This document shows, piece by piece, positions 36,042 through 43,649 of a stretch of 64,000 bases of DNA (positions are counted from its first letter, which is position 1; every line of letters begins with the position of its first letter). This DNA comes from Pyrobaculum ferrireducens (GTDB taxonomy: Archaea > Thermoproteota > Thermoprotei > Thermoproteales > Thermoproteaceae). The notes beneath the pieces are model-generated. The model ran no database searches. It saw nothing but the letters and a program-made list of their open reading frames with translations, and was not told where the DNA came from. The translations under genes were made by a program, and so were the position numbers. Location: positions 2,394,391 to 2,458,390 of the forward strand of contig NC_016645.1 of the NCBI RefSeq assembly GCF_000234805.1. Direction: 5' to 3'.

Positions 36042-36167
36042 GCCACAGACCTCGGTGTGAAGTTCTCACCCGCCAACAAGGCGCCGTACTCCTCGCGCGC
36101 GAGAAGTGGCGCTCGGCCAATCGCCCCCGCCCGCCGCCTCTCAGCCGCTTCTCGGCGCTACATATCT

Positions 36168-36545
36168 TTATATGGGGGGTTTGACCCCCCTTTCCCTTCT
36201 CTTCTTGACTCCCAGCTTCCCCCCTCCCTCAACCACCGCCTTGTACATCAAGACCGCGGCTTTTAGAGAGGGGAGCTGGCTTGTTGGCACAAGCCAGCCG
36301 CTGGCCAGCTTAACCACACCCACCACAAGGCCCCTCTCCACGGCCCACTTCACAGCGCCGTGTATAGTTTCTATACATGAGCTACTACCTCCGCATATGT
36401 CGTACGCCACTCTAAACGCAGAACCCCTTGGCGCAATAGAGGAGAGCCACTCCAGAAAGGCCTCTAGGTAGAGGCCGTAGCGCTGAGGCTTGGGAAGACC
36501 CCGAGCCTTGTTTATTTTAGCCACCGCCTTTATAAACCCAGCCAT
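36168..36545 (-). CDS. hypothetical protein with winged-helix-like core
   Basis: The family is not recognised. The 125-residue product is basic (C-terminus KLGVKKRRERGVKPPI) and has a central region (SSCIETIHGAVKWAVERGLVVGVVK in parts) that resembles a winged helix; two Cys (DICGGSSSC) flank it. The ATG at 36545 has a TATA-like ATTTATAAAC (36565-36574) about 25 nt upstream, and an AATATCA/TGATATT palindrome lies further upstream, so it may be regulated. Confidence 0.55.
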   Translation of the reverse strand: MAGFIKAVAKINKARGLPKPQRYGLYLEAFLEWLSSIAPRGSAFRVAYDICGGSSSCIETIHGAVKWAVERGLVVGVVKLASGWLVPTSQLPSLKAAVLMYKAVVEGGGKLGVKKRRERGVKPPI

Positions 36546-36594
36546 GACCTGAAGAAACTCTGGAATTTATAAACTTTTTCTCAAAAGCGCTGAA

Positions 36595-36610
36595 AATATC
36601 AGTTGATATT
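36595..36610. promoter_or_regulatory. perfect inverted repeat, possible operator
   Basis: AATATCA-GT-TGATATT is a perfect 7-bp inverted repeat with a 2-bp centre. It lies about 25-40 bp upstream of the TATA box of the 36168-36545 gene, a position used by archaeal regulators. Confidence 0.4.
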
Positions 36611-36799
36611 ATGTACAGTTTGACAAATATCTAAAGGTTTTGGAAAAATAAACGGCAAAAGCCGGTTGTCGCAATTCTGCCTCCGGCAACACGGCCTTTT
36701 GATACGCCTCTTCTACCTAGCGAACGGCCACCCGCCGCGCCCCGCAACGCGGGTCCAACTAATCCCGAATAAGCCACCTCGGTGGAGGCGCCGTGTTTC

Positions 36800-37063
36800 T
36801 CAGCTCTCCTCCGCAGAGCCCCAACCCAGCGCGTCCCTTACGGCCACGCCGCCGGCCCTCTCCTCCACAGTCAGCACAATGTAACACCTCTCTGAGATTA
36901 GGTGGATGTCCCTCCCATTTACGTAGGCCTCTCCCCCCAGCGCCTTCTTCAACACAAGCGCCAGCTCAGCCGCGCCCCCCACGTCGGCGACGATTACGCC
37001 GCCGCAGACCCACCTACACCCCTCCACACACCTCTTCAACTCAGCAACAGACAGCACCCTCAT
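36800..37063 (-). CDS. small Cys-containing hypothetical protein
   Basis: The 87-residue product has three Cys near the N-terminus (LKRCVEGCRWVCGG) and one later (SERCYIVLTVEER), with alternating helices and strands (VIVADVGGAAELALVLKKALGGEAYV in parts). I do not recognise it. Downstream its C-terminus (GWGSAEES) is polar. No promoter is evident, and GC content is typical of the neighbourhood. Confidence 0.45.
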   Translation of the reverse strand: MRVLSVAELKRCVEGCRWVCGGVIVADVGGAAELALVLKKALGGEAYVNGRDIHLISERCYIVLTVEERAGGVAVRDALGWGSAEES

Positions 37064-37591
37064 ACCCCACCCCTACACAACACCCACAGCGCACCCCAAG
37101 CCTCCATACGCGCCGCGGCCCCGCCTTGCGGGGCACCCGCCGTGGAAAAAACATTGGTTTTACCCACCCCCCTGTTTTTTGCCCAGCTCATGCCCCCCTA
37201 TGCAGAGGGCTTTAAAAACCTGTTGCAAAACCTACAAATATATACGGCGTACATATGTACAAATTCTATAGACAACCGTGATTTATTGAAAAACAGAAAG
37301 TCGGCAGAGGCCAGCCAAAGCCCCTTCATGTAGCAGAACTTGACGCGGCGGCTTGGTTATTCCAGCGCCGCGCCGACCGCTAAAACAGCTCGGGAAATCC
37401 CAACAGTACATAGGGCCCCAGGTCAAATCAAACACCTCCTTCACCGGCCGAAGAGTTGGAGTTGACTAGGTATGTTAGGTATGCGGTGGAGTCATGGCCC
37501 CACCCCTCAGTCTTCTAGCTACGGATCCTCCTCTCGGCGCCGGGGCGGCTTTACGTGTTTGTCTCTTCAGCTCTCGGCGTGACGCCGGCTG
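37064..37591. other. 528-base stretch without a recognisable gene
   Basis: The only plus-strand frames here are low-complexity Pro/Arg/Ser shadows. Signals seen are a TATA-like CTTTAAAAACC (37210-37220), a perfect 12-bp palindrome GTACATATGTAC (37249-37260) about 35 bp after it and a short direct repeat AGGTATG near 37469-37482. A small untranslated transcript is possible, but I see no C/D boxes, tRNA fold or strong hairpin. Confidence 0.35.
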
Positions 37592-37819
37592 TCAGTTCAG
37601 CCCTTCTAGACAGCGCGCCTCGTCTTGGTGTTGGTAGTATTGGTAAAGCGCCTGGGGGGTTGGCAACAGCTTGGCGGCGCCTCCCCCGGCGCAGAAGATC
37701 TCAACTACGCCGTCCCAGAGGCAGGCTCTGGAGGCGCGGCAACCGGCCTCCCCGGCCTTAGCCAAGGCGCATTCCAGTAGAGAAAGGCCGCCGCAGTCCA
37801 CCTCTACAAACTCATCCAT
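37592..37819 (-). CDS. small Cys-rich hypothetical protein
   Basis: From ATG 37819 the product is 75 residues with six Cys (VDCGG, LECAL, AGCRASRACLW, EIFCAGG, EARCLEG). This suggests a metal site or disulfides. ATG 37846 is in frame but sits on top of the TATA-like CTTTAAGTAT (37847-37856), so the later start is chosen. Family unknown. Confidence 0.45.
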   Translation of the reverse strand: MDEFVEVDCGGLSLLECALAKAGEAGCRASRACLWDGVVEIFCAGGGAAKLLPTPQALYQYYQHQDEARCLEGLN

Positions 37820-37872
37820 GTAGTAGAGCCACACACCCCCAAACATCTTTAAGTATTAAATATTGAGGGGGT

Positions 37873-38100
37873 GTGGTGGAGAGAATAGGCCCCTCCGCCT
37901 ACCGCGTCAAAATAGGCGACAAAACCGCGGAGGTGCACCTCTTCGAGGTAGGCGCCTTCATCGTGCTGGAAGACAAGACAGTGATTGAGTACGACGGGGA
38001 GAGGATATACGTCGACGGGAAGCCGACAGAAGACCAGCAGATAAAAGCCCTGGTAGAGGCGGCGCTGGCGGCGGTAAGGCAGTACCCCCACGGCAACTGA
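37873..38100 (+). CDS. small hypothetical beta-rich protein
   Basis: The 75-residue product (GTG start, VERIGPSAYRVKIGDKTAEV) reads as a small beta barrel with repeated short strands (FIVLEDKTVIEYDGERIYVDGK in parts) and a C-terminal helix (QQIKALVEAALAAVRQY). It has no Cys or membrane segment. It diverges from the small Cys-rich gene and shares the A/T-rich 37847-37863 region with it. It ends 6 nt from the convergent SF1 helicase gene. Confidence 0.55.
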   Translation: MVERIGPSAYRVKIGDKTAEVHLFEVGAFIVLEDKTVIEYDGERIYVDGKPTEDQQIKALVEAALAAVRQYPHGN

Positions 38101-38106
38101 CACCCC

Positions 38107-40194
38107 TCAGCCAGAAGCCTCTTGCAACGCCGCGGCGGCCCTCTCCACGACGTCTCTAGCCCACCCCGGCGCCTCGATGGCGGCTTTTCTAGCCCTCCTC
38201 CTAAGCAGGTCGACCCAGGGGAGGACTTCAAGGCCGTGTTTTAAAGACGATATGACCAGGGCCTTCCTCTTAGCTCTGCTGATGGCTACGTTCAGCCGCG
38301 CGTAGTTAATCAAGGCGTCGTGTAACCTGTCGGCCACCATGGAGTATATCACCACGTCCTTCTCCCTCCCCTGGAAGCTGTCCACGGTGGAGGCTCTGAG
38401 GTCCATGAGCTCCTCTAGATGCTCTAGACGCTCCACCTCTAACGACGCCACAGGGGGCCGCCTCAAGCCAGCCACGTCCAGAGCCTTGGTAATAAGCAGG
38501 CCCTGCGCTCTATACGTGGCTATAATCGCCACCTGCTCCGGTTGCAGGCCCAGGTCTAGAAGCCTGCGGTATAGAGCCACCGCCAAGGCCGCCTCAGCCT
38601 TATTATAGGCGGAGTACCGCACGTAGGGGCCTCTCACCACCTCCATCCACTCCATACGCCCCTCCACGTCTATCCACGACAGAGCGCTTTCCAAAACCTC
38701 GTCTAGGGGATCCCCGCCTCTGGCCAAGACAAGCGGCTGGCCGGAGTAGGCCATCTCAAGCTCGCCTTGGTAAAAAGCCTCGTTTATATAGCTAAAGATC
38801 TCAGGTAGGCCGCGGCGCTGTCTCTTAAGTAGAATCACCTCGCCTACAGAATACGCGGCTTCTATCAACGGAGCCGACGCCTCTTGGGGCGCCCCCTCTA
38901 GATCTATGGGGGGCGGGAGCTGGCGGGAGTCCCCCAGAATCACCCTCCTAGAGCTGAAATAAATAGGCACAGCCGCCGTGGCGGTGGGTATCATAGAAGC
39001 CTCGTCAATAAAGACGTAGTCAAAAGGAGGCCATACACCCAACCTCTTCGAAAGCCTCTCGAAATCGTAGAACACGTCTAGAGAGGCTAGTTTAGTCAAA
39101 GTCATGCCGAAAACCCTAGCCTCTCTCAACAACTTCTCCAGCCCCTCCCTCCTCTGCCTCTGCAAGTCTAGGTTGATATAACGCTTTACCGTAGGGCTAA
39201 CCTTCACGGGGTGGCCTATACGCGTAACATATCTACCCACTTCATTGCCGCAGAATTCCAACAGCCGCTCAATTGCGTTATCCACAGCGACATTTGTATG
39301 AGAAGTTATGAGCACCCTCCTCCCCGCGGCAGCCAGCTCACAAGCCGCGGCCGCTATCACCGTAGTCTTGCCAGTGCCGGGAGGCCCCTCCACCACTAAA
39401 TACCCGTGGGGAGGCATGGAGAGAATCCTCCTAACTGCGTCGGCCTTTTCGTGATCTAAGCCGGGCCATTTAAATCGAAATTGGGGAGGGACGCCTTTTT
39501 GCAAATTGGGACAACTCCCCGCCTCTTTTAAATACCCACAAAGCCGGGCATAGTCTCCGCTTTCCAGTATTCTAATGGCCGAGTCGTAGAGCATAGTGGG
39601 CTCCGCCAGCTTGAGCTCGCCTTCACGCGGGAAGTCCCCCTCCCTGGCTAAGAGAACTAAATTCGCCCTACAGTAATCACCTTGGCAATCCACAGATCTT
39701 ACATCAGCCAAAATGCAGAGCTCTCCGTCGTAAAACAACGCGTCTTGAGGTTTGAGAGATCTGGCGTATATTGCCGGCAGCCTCCCCTCGATGGTCAACA
39801 TCGCCACGTCGCCAGATTTCGAAATCTTTTGTAGACGCCCAGTCCCTATGACAGTCTTGTTCCTCGCCGCCTCCCGCCTCGCCGCATGTAGCCATTGTAA
39901 CAAAGGCTCCCGAGATACGGGGAACCTTACGCCTGAAGCCAGCCGGCGCGACTTTAAGTAGCCACAACTCCTACAGTACTCAAACTCTAGGTTGTAAGAA
40001 GAGGTTACAAGAAGGGGGCCGCCGCACCTAGGACACCTCTCCGACCTCGTGCCGACAATAGATGGCGTCTTCCCAAGCGACACCAAGGTCGAAATAACCT
40101 CCCTATAGCCACACCTAGAGCATACAAGAACCCTAAAGGGCCCCTCCACAGCTGGCTTAAGGACATTCCTACACCTAGGACAAAAAGGCAACAC
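38107..40194 (-). CDS. SF1 (UPF1/DNA2-like) helicase with N-terminal TFS/RPB9-like zinc ribbons
   Basis: The 695-residue protein opens with FCPRCRNVLKPAVEGPFRVL...CSRCGY, which looks like the N-terminal ribbon of TFS/RPB9. A second ribbon, RCPRCGGPLL...YCRSCGY, follows. The helicase core has VVEGPPGTGKTTVIAAAA (motif I), SHTNVAVDNAIERLL (Ia), YVFIDEASMIP (II), VILGDSRQLPPPI (III), STVDSFQGREKDVVIYS (V) and NVAISRAKRKALVI (VI), as in UPF1/IGHMBP2/DNA2-type SF1B enzymes. GTG 40194 fits the TATA-like element at 40211-40220; GTG 40230 is also possible. It may act on RNA or DNA, perhaps in defence or repair given its neighbours. Confidence 0.82.
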   Translation of the reverse strand: MLPFCPRCRNVLKPAVEGPFRVLVCSRCGYREVISTLVSLGKTPSIVGTRSERCPRCGGPLLVTSSYNLEFEYCRSCGYLKSRRLASGVRFPVSREPLLQWLHAARREAARNKTVIGTGRLQKISKSGDVAMLTIEGRLPAIYARSLKPQDALFYDGELCILADVRSVDCQGDYCRANLVLLAREGDFPREGELKLAEPTMLYDSAIRILESGDYARLCGYLKEAGSCPNLQKGVPPQFRFKWPGLDHEKADAVRRILSMPPHGYLVVEGPPGTGKTTVIAAAACELAAAGRRVLITSHTNVAVDNAIERLLEFCGNEVGRYVTRIGHPVKVSPTVKRYINLDLQRQRREGLEKLLREARVFGMTLTKLASLDVFYDFERLSKRLGVWPPFDYVFIDEASMIPTATAAVPIYFSSRRVILGDSRQLPPPIDLEGAPQEASAPLIEAAYSVGEVILLKRQRRGLPEIFSYINEAFYQGELEMAYSGQPLVLARGGDPLDEVLESALSWIDVEGRMEWMEVVRGPYVRYSAYNKAEAALAVALYRRLLDLGLQPEQVAIIATYRAQGLLITKALDVAGLRRPPVASLEVERLEHLEELMDLRASTVDSFQGREKDVVIYSMVADRLHDALINYARLNVAISRAKRKALVISSLKHGLEVLPWVDLLRRRARKAAIEAPGWARDVVERAAAALQEASG

Positions 40195-40386
40195 AAAACC
40201 ATCATAGACAATCAATATAAGTATTACCACTTATTAACAGCAATTAACTAACTAAATACAAAGAAGTTGGAAACCTCTAAGTCATCTGTCATTATTTCTC
40301 AGAGACCTCTGGCACAGGATTAAGAAAAGAGCTAAGGCATCTTGGTTATGTTCGATAGAGTTAAAAGTTTATGTGTTAAGAAGCTC

Positions 40387-40575
40387 ATGCCCATAAAATG
40401 TCCTTACTGCGGATCCGCCGTGATAGAGGCTGTTAAGAGCTGGGATATGCCGAAGATGGGCTACCACGTCACCCACTACCGGTGCAAAACATGCGGCGGC
40501 CTCTTCAACCACTACGTAGGCAGGGGGAGGGAGTTCGTCCTCCGGGTAGGCCTTAGGAAGAAGACCTCCGCCTAG
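40387..40575 (+). CDS. small zinc-ribbon protein
   Basis: From ATG 40387 the product is 62 residues with one four-Cys ribbon (IKCPYCGSAVIEAV...YRCKTCGGLFNHYVG) and a basic tail (RVGLRKKTSA). A TATA-like GTTAAAAGTT (40357-40366) is about 25 nt upstream; the frame is open to 40342 but lies before that box. Nucleic-acid or protein binding is likely. The 3' end overlaps the convergent helicase-nuclease gene by 23 nt. Confidence 0.6.
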   Translation: MPIKCPYCGSAVIEAVKSWDMPKMGYHVTHYRCKTCGGLFNHYVGRGREFVLRVGLRKKTSA

Positions 40576-42973
40576 CGTTGTACTTGTATTCAATCCCCCT
40601 AACGGTCTCCAGCACCCACTCCCTCTGGAACTGCGCAAAGGGAATGCACGAAAGCTCCACACACCTATCCCCCTCTACGTAGGCCGTACAGATTATGTAG
40701 CGGTCGGGATACCTCGAAGCAAAATCAATTTCATTTGCAGTAAAGGAAAAGGGCTCCTCCCTCTTGCCTATCCACTTCCCCTTAATCTCAACAACGTACA
40801 TCACTCCGTTTTTCAACACAACCATGTCGAAAGGCCGAGGCCCGCTGAAGTAGTCATGCTTAACAACATAGCCGTTCCTCCTCAACCACTCCCTTACACA
40901 GTTGACAGCCGCCTTCTCAGTCCGCTCGATATTCCTGCTCCGCCTCACCTCCGCCTCAACCCTCTCCTCAAACTCCTCCACAGCCACAGTACCCACCCCC
41001 TCCACCCTAGCCCTCCTAATCCTCACCAACTTGTACTCAATATCGCCAAGGTGGAGCAAATCTCTCACATTGTCTAGATACTTCTTCAAATCCATCCACA
41101 CATTCATGTGGACAAGCCTAGCCACCTCCTCCCGCTCGTCCTCTCTCACTTCGCCAGACTCCACCTCAACAAAATCCCAATCCACGGCGCCCTCTCTAAA
41201 AACCCCCTTCTTGATCTCGCGGCTCCGGCTAAGCGGAGTCTCCAGACGTACCAACACAGACTCTCTATACACAGGCTGTTTTGCGGAGTAGTACTCCACC
41301 TCGGCGAGGTAGTAACCGCCCCCAGGCTCCGGCCGTAGATCGTATGGATACCCCAGCTTGGCCTTGAGCCCGCTCTCCACCAAAGCCTTTGACTTCCACC
41401 TCACCTCCTCCTTAGCCTTTAGTATAGCCTCAATCCTCCGCCTAAGCTCCTTCATCCTCTCCCCGTCTGACAAGGCGGTGAAGACGTCGGCATCCTTCAA
41501 GTAGGCCGAGGAGCCTATTTCAATAATCTTCCGGAGCTGGTCCTCAGACAGCTCGTAGATCTCAAACTCGCCGTAGCTCTGAGGCGGAAGTGCCCTAAGC
41601 GAGATGTTGTAAAGCTTCTCCAAGAGGTCTAGATACATGGTGTACTCGTCCCGCTCCCCTCCCGCCCTCAGCACCATATCCACCACCAGCACTGAGTCGG
41701 CCTTCTGGCCGAAGCGCCATATCCTCCCAACCCGTTGCACATGCTTCGTGGGGCTCCACACCACCTCGTAGTTAACAACCACGTCGTACATCTGGAGGTT
41801 AACCCCCTCCGACATGATGTCGGTAGAGATAAACACCGCCGTGTCGAAGGAAGAAGCCAGGAGAGACGCCTCCACGTTTACATCTATCTTCTCCCTGGCC
41901 TTCGCCGTGGCGTACATAACCCCCATCCCCCCGCAGTCGGCCTTGGCGAAGCCATCCCCGGAGTCAACAACCCTGCAGCCCTGCGTCAGTTGCTGAAATA
42001 GATACTCAGCCGTCGCGGCGTACTCGGTGAAGACCAGCACCTTCCTCCCCCTCCACAGCCCCAGCAACTTCCTCAAAGCGTCGAGCTTCCTATCCGGCGC
42101 CGAGGCGAATCTCCCAGCGAGCTCCACGAGATCCCTCCACCCCGCGAGGTTCCCAATACAGGCATCCAGCTCCCCCTCTTCAAGAGCCGCCGCGTCGCAG
42201 ACGCCCCCCACCACCCGTCCCAGCGTTTTGAAAAACGACGCGGGGCTAGACATAGCCCTCTTCTCAACCACAACTCTCACAATAGGCTCAACATCGGCGC
42301 TCCTCAGCTTTGCCAGCAGATTAAACAGCGCTTGCCCCTCCTCCCTAGAGGCCCTCACCTGAACCACCCAGTAGCTGAGGCGGGGAAATATCCTACGCCC
42401 CTCGTACTCCTCCACATCCCTCTTCTCCCTCCTAACCACCAGCCCGCCCACCAGCGACGTCAAGAACCGGTAGTCCTCCTCATTGCCGGTGTGAGGCGTC
42501 GCGGTGAGGAGGAGACAGCCCCCCGCCTTTCTGCAGAGATGCGCCAGATTCGCCCTCTGGGTGTCAAGCCTAATCTTGTGGGCCTCGTCGACGACGACGA
42601 GATCCCACGCTATGCGGCTAAGAGCCTCGAGGTAGTCCGGCACCTTCGCCCTATCCATAGTGACTAGGTACACCCTATGCCCCAGAGGAAATTCAGAACT
42701 CTCCACTAGGAAATACGGAATCTCGAACTTCTCCAACTCCCCAGCCCACTGCGACAACACCGCCCTCGGCACCACAACCAAGACGTGGTTCACCCGCCCC
42801 AGCTCCATCAACGCCTTCACCAAGAGCAACGCCTCGATAGTCTTCCCAAGCCCCACGTCGTCGGCAAGAAGAAGCCTAGGCCTAGGGAGCCACAAGGCAT
42901 CCGACACAAAATCAAGCTGGTGCCTATACAACTCCTTACCAGCCTGCCTAAGAATCTCCACTAGAGAGACCAT
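40553..42973 (-). CDS. SNF2-like helicase fused to a DUF3883-like nuclease domain
   Basis: The 806-residue protein has HQLDFVSDALWLPRPRLLLAD (parts) followed by DDVGLGKTIEALLLV (motif I), LVVVDEAHKIR (II, DEAH), LLTATPHTGNEEDYRFL (III), VLVFTEYAATAEYL (IV) and KHVQRVGRIWRFGQKADSV (VI), the SNF2/RapA-like SF2 set. The C-terminal 130 residues (TEKAAVNCVREWLRRNGY, GPRPFDMVVL, MYVVEIKGKW, FTANEIDFASRY) match the PD-(D/E)XK-like DUF3883 pattern with Asp and Glu-x-Lys. This architecture is typical of restriction or anti-phage systems. It lies next to a DUF499/DUF1156 pair and has its own promoter. Confidence 0.85.
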   Translation of the reverse strand: MVSLVEILRQAGKELYRHQLDFVSDALWLPRPRLLLADDVGLGKTIEALLLVKALMELGRVNHVLVVVPRAVLSQWAGELEKFEIPYFLVESSEFPLGHRVYLVTMDRAKVPDYLEALSRIAWDLVVVDEAHKIRLDTQRANLAHLCRKAGGCLLLTATPHTGNEEDYRFLTSLVGGLVVRREKRDVEEYEGRRIFPRLSYWVVQVRASREEGQALFNLLAKLRSADVEPIVRVVVEKRAMSSPASFFKTLGRVVGGVCDAAALEEGELDACIGNLAGWRDLVELAGRFASAPDRKLDALRKLLGLWRGRKVLVFTEYAATAEYLFQQLTQGCRVVDSGDGFAKADCGGMGVMYATAKAREKIDVNVEASLLASSFDTAVFISTDIMSEGVNLQMYDVVVNYEVVWSPTKHVQRVGRIWRFGQKADSVLVVDMVLRAGGERDEYTMYLDLLEKLYNISLRALPPQSYGEFEIYELSEDQLRKIIEIGSSAYLKDADVFTALSDGERMKELRRRIEAILKAKEEVRWKSKALVESGLKAKLGYPYDLRPEPGGGYYLAEVEYYSAKQPVYRESVLVRLETPLSRSREIKKGVFREGAVDWDFVEVESGEVREDEREEVARLVHMNVWMDLKKYLDNVRDLLHLGDIEYKLVRIRRARVEGVGTVAVEEFEERVEAEVRRSRNIERTEKAAVNCVREWLRRNGYVVKHDYFSGPRPFDMVVLKNGVMYVVEIKGKWIGKREEPFSFTANEIDFASRYPDRYIICTAYVEGDRCVELSCIPFAQFQREWVLETVRGIEYKYNARRRSSS

Positions 42974-42990
42974 AGCCTGAAAAGAGGGTA

Positions 42991-43006
42991 AAAAATAAAT
43001 TTAAAA
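42991..43006. promoter_or_regulatory. shared A/T-rich promoter between divergent genes
   Basis: AAAAATAAATTTAAAA lies about 25 nt from both the ATG at 42973 (minus) and the ATG at 43021 (plus). The near-palindromic AAATTT core could serve TBP in either direction. Confidence 0.5.
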
Positions 43007-43020
43007 CAAACAAGCCACCT

Positions 43021-43257
43021 ATGGAAGAAGTCATAAACACAACACGACAAGTCGTGTCGCTAGTCGTGGCCATCATCATATTAATGATAATCTACAATGT
43101 ATCTATTAACATATTTGACACACTTAAAAACACCCTCCATCCATATGTTGATGATATGATCCAATATAGCAAAAATTTATTAACCTTAGTTACGTTTACA
43201 CTCATCGTAGTTCTACCAATCTTGAGTTATTACCAGTCTAGATTAACCGCAGACTAG
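43021..43257 (+). CDS. small two-helix membrane protein
   Basis: The 78-residue product has two hydrophobic helices (VVSLVVAIIILMIIYNVSI and LLTLVTFTLIVVLPILSYY) joined by a polar loop with Asp-Asp (HPYVDDMIQYSKN). Its DNA is clearly more AT-rich than the flanking helicase and ATPase genes, pointing to a different origin. It lies inside the methyltransferase/ATPase/helicase cluster but on the opposite strand, with its 3' end overlapping the next gene by 4 nt. A membrane effector or holin-like toxin is conceivable; nothing in the sequence proves it. Confidence 0.6.
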   Translation: MEEVINTTRQVVSLVVAIIILMIIYNVSINIFDTLKNTLHPYVDDMIQYSKNLLTLVTFTLIVVLPILSYYQSRLTAD

Positions 43258-43649
43258 GGTAGTGCCTCCCGGTAGGTCTTGGCGATTTTCGCAAAGGCGT
43301 CGACAATGCGGCGGCAGTTGCCGCCCTCAGCTCTGCATAGCCAGAGCCTGTAGAGAAAGGCGTCGGCTATGAGGGACACCTCGTGAAGTCTGAGAGATGC
43401 GGCGAGTACCTCGGCCTCCCCCCGCGGCAGGCGGCTCCTGCGCGCCAGGAGGTACACCAAAGCCCTCTCGAAGGGAACTCTATCCCGGAAAACCAGCTCC
43501 CCGTCGCTAAGCTCCACATGCCTCCCCACCTCCCAAGGCCACAGCCTCTTTAAAAAATCAGCCACCTCCTCCAGCGGCACCCCCACCTCAAACCTCCCCT
43601 CCGGCGCCACCACAGCCACCCGACGCGCCCCCCGCCTCCTAATCAACAT
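43254..43649 (-). CDS. hypothetical protein of the DUF499/DUF1156 cluster
   Basis: The family is not recognised. The 131-residue product has a basic N-terminus (MLIRRRGARRVAVVAPEGRF), a small beta region and a helical C-terminal half (VPFERALVYLLARRSRLPRGEAEVLAASLRLHEV in parts) with two Cys (LWLCRAEGGNCRR). Its start overlaps the DUF499 stop by 7 nt, so it is the third gene of the methyltransferase operon and probably a subunit or adaptor of that system. Confidence 0.6.
   Translation of the reverse strand: MLIRRRGARRVAVVAPEGRFEVGVPLEEVADFLKRLWPWEVGRHVELSDGELVFRDRVPFERALVYLLARRSRLPRGEAEVLAASLRLHEVSLIADAFLYRLWLCRAEGGNCRRIVDAFAKIAKTYREALP

Noticed and set aside
36660-37200. Plus-strand Pro/Ser-rich frames
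   Set aside because: They are antisense to or outside the small Cys gene and have no start signal; composition is that of shadows.
37406-37440. tRNA T-loop-like GGTCAAATC
   Set aside because: No matching acceptor, anticodon or T stems could be built around it.
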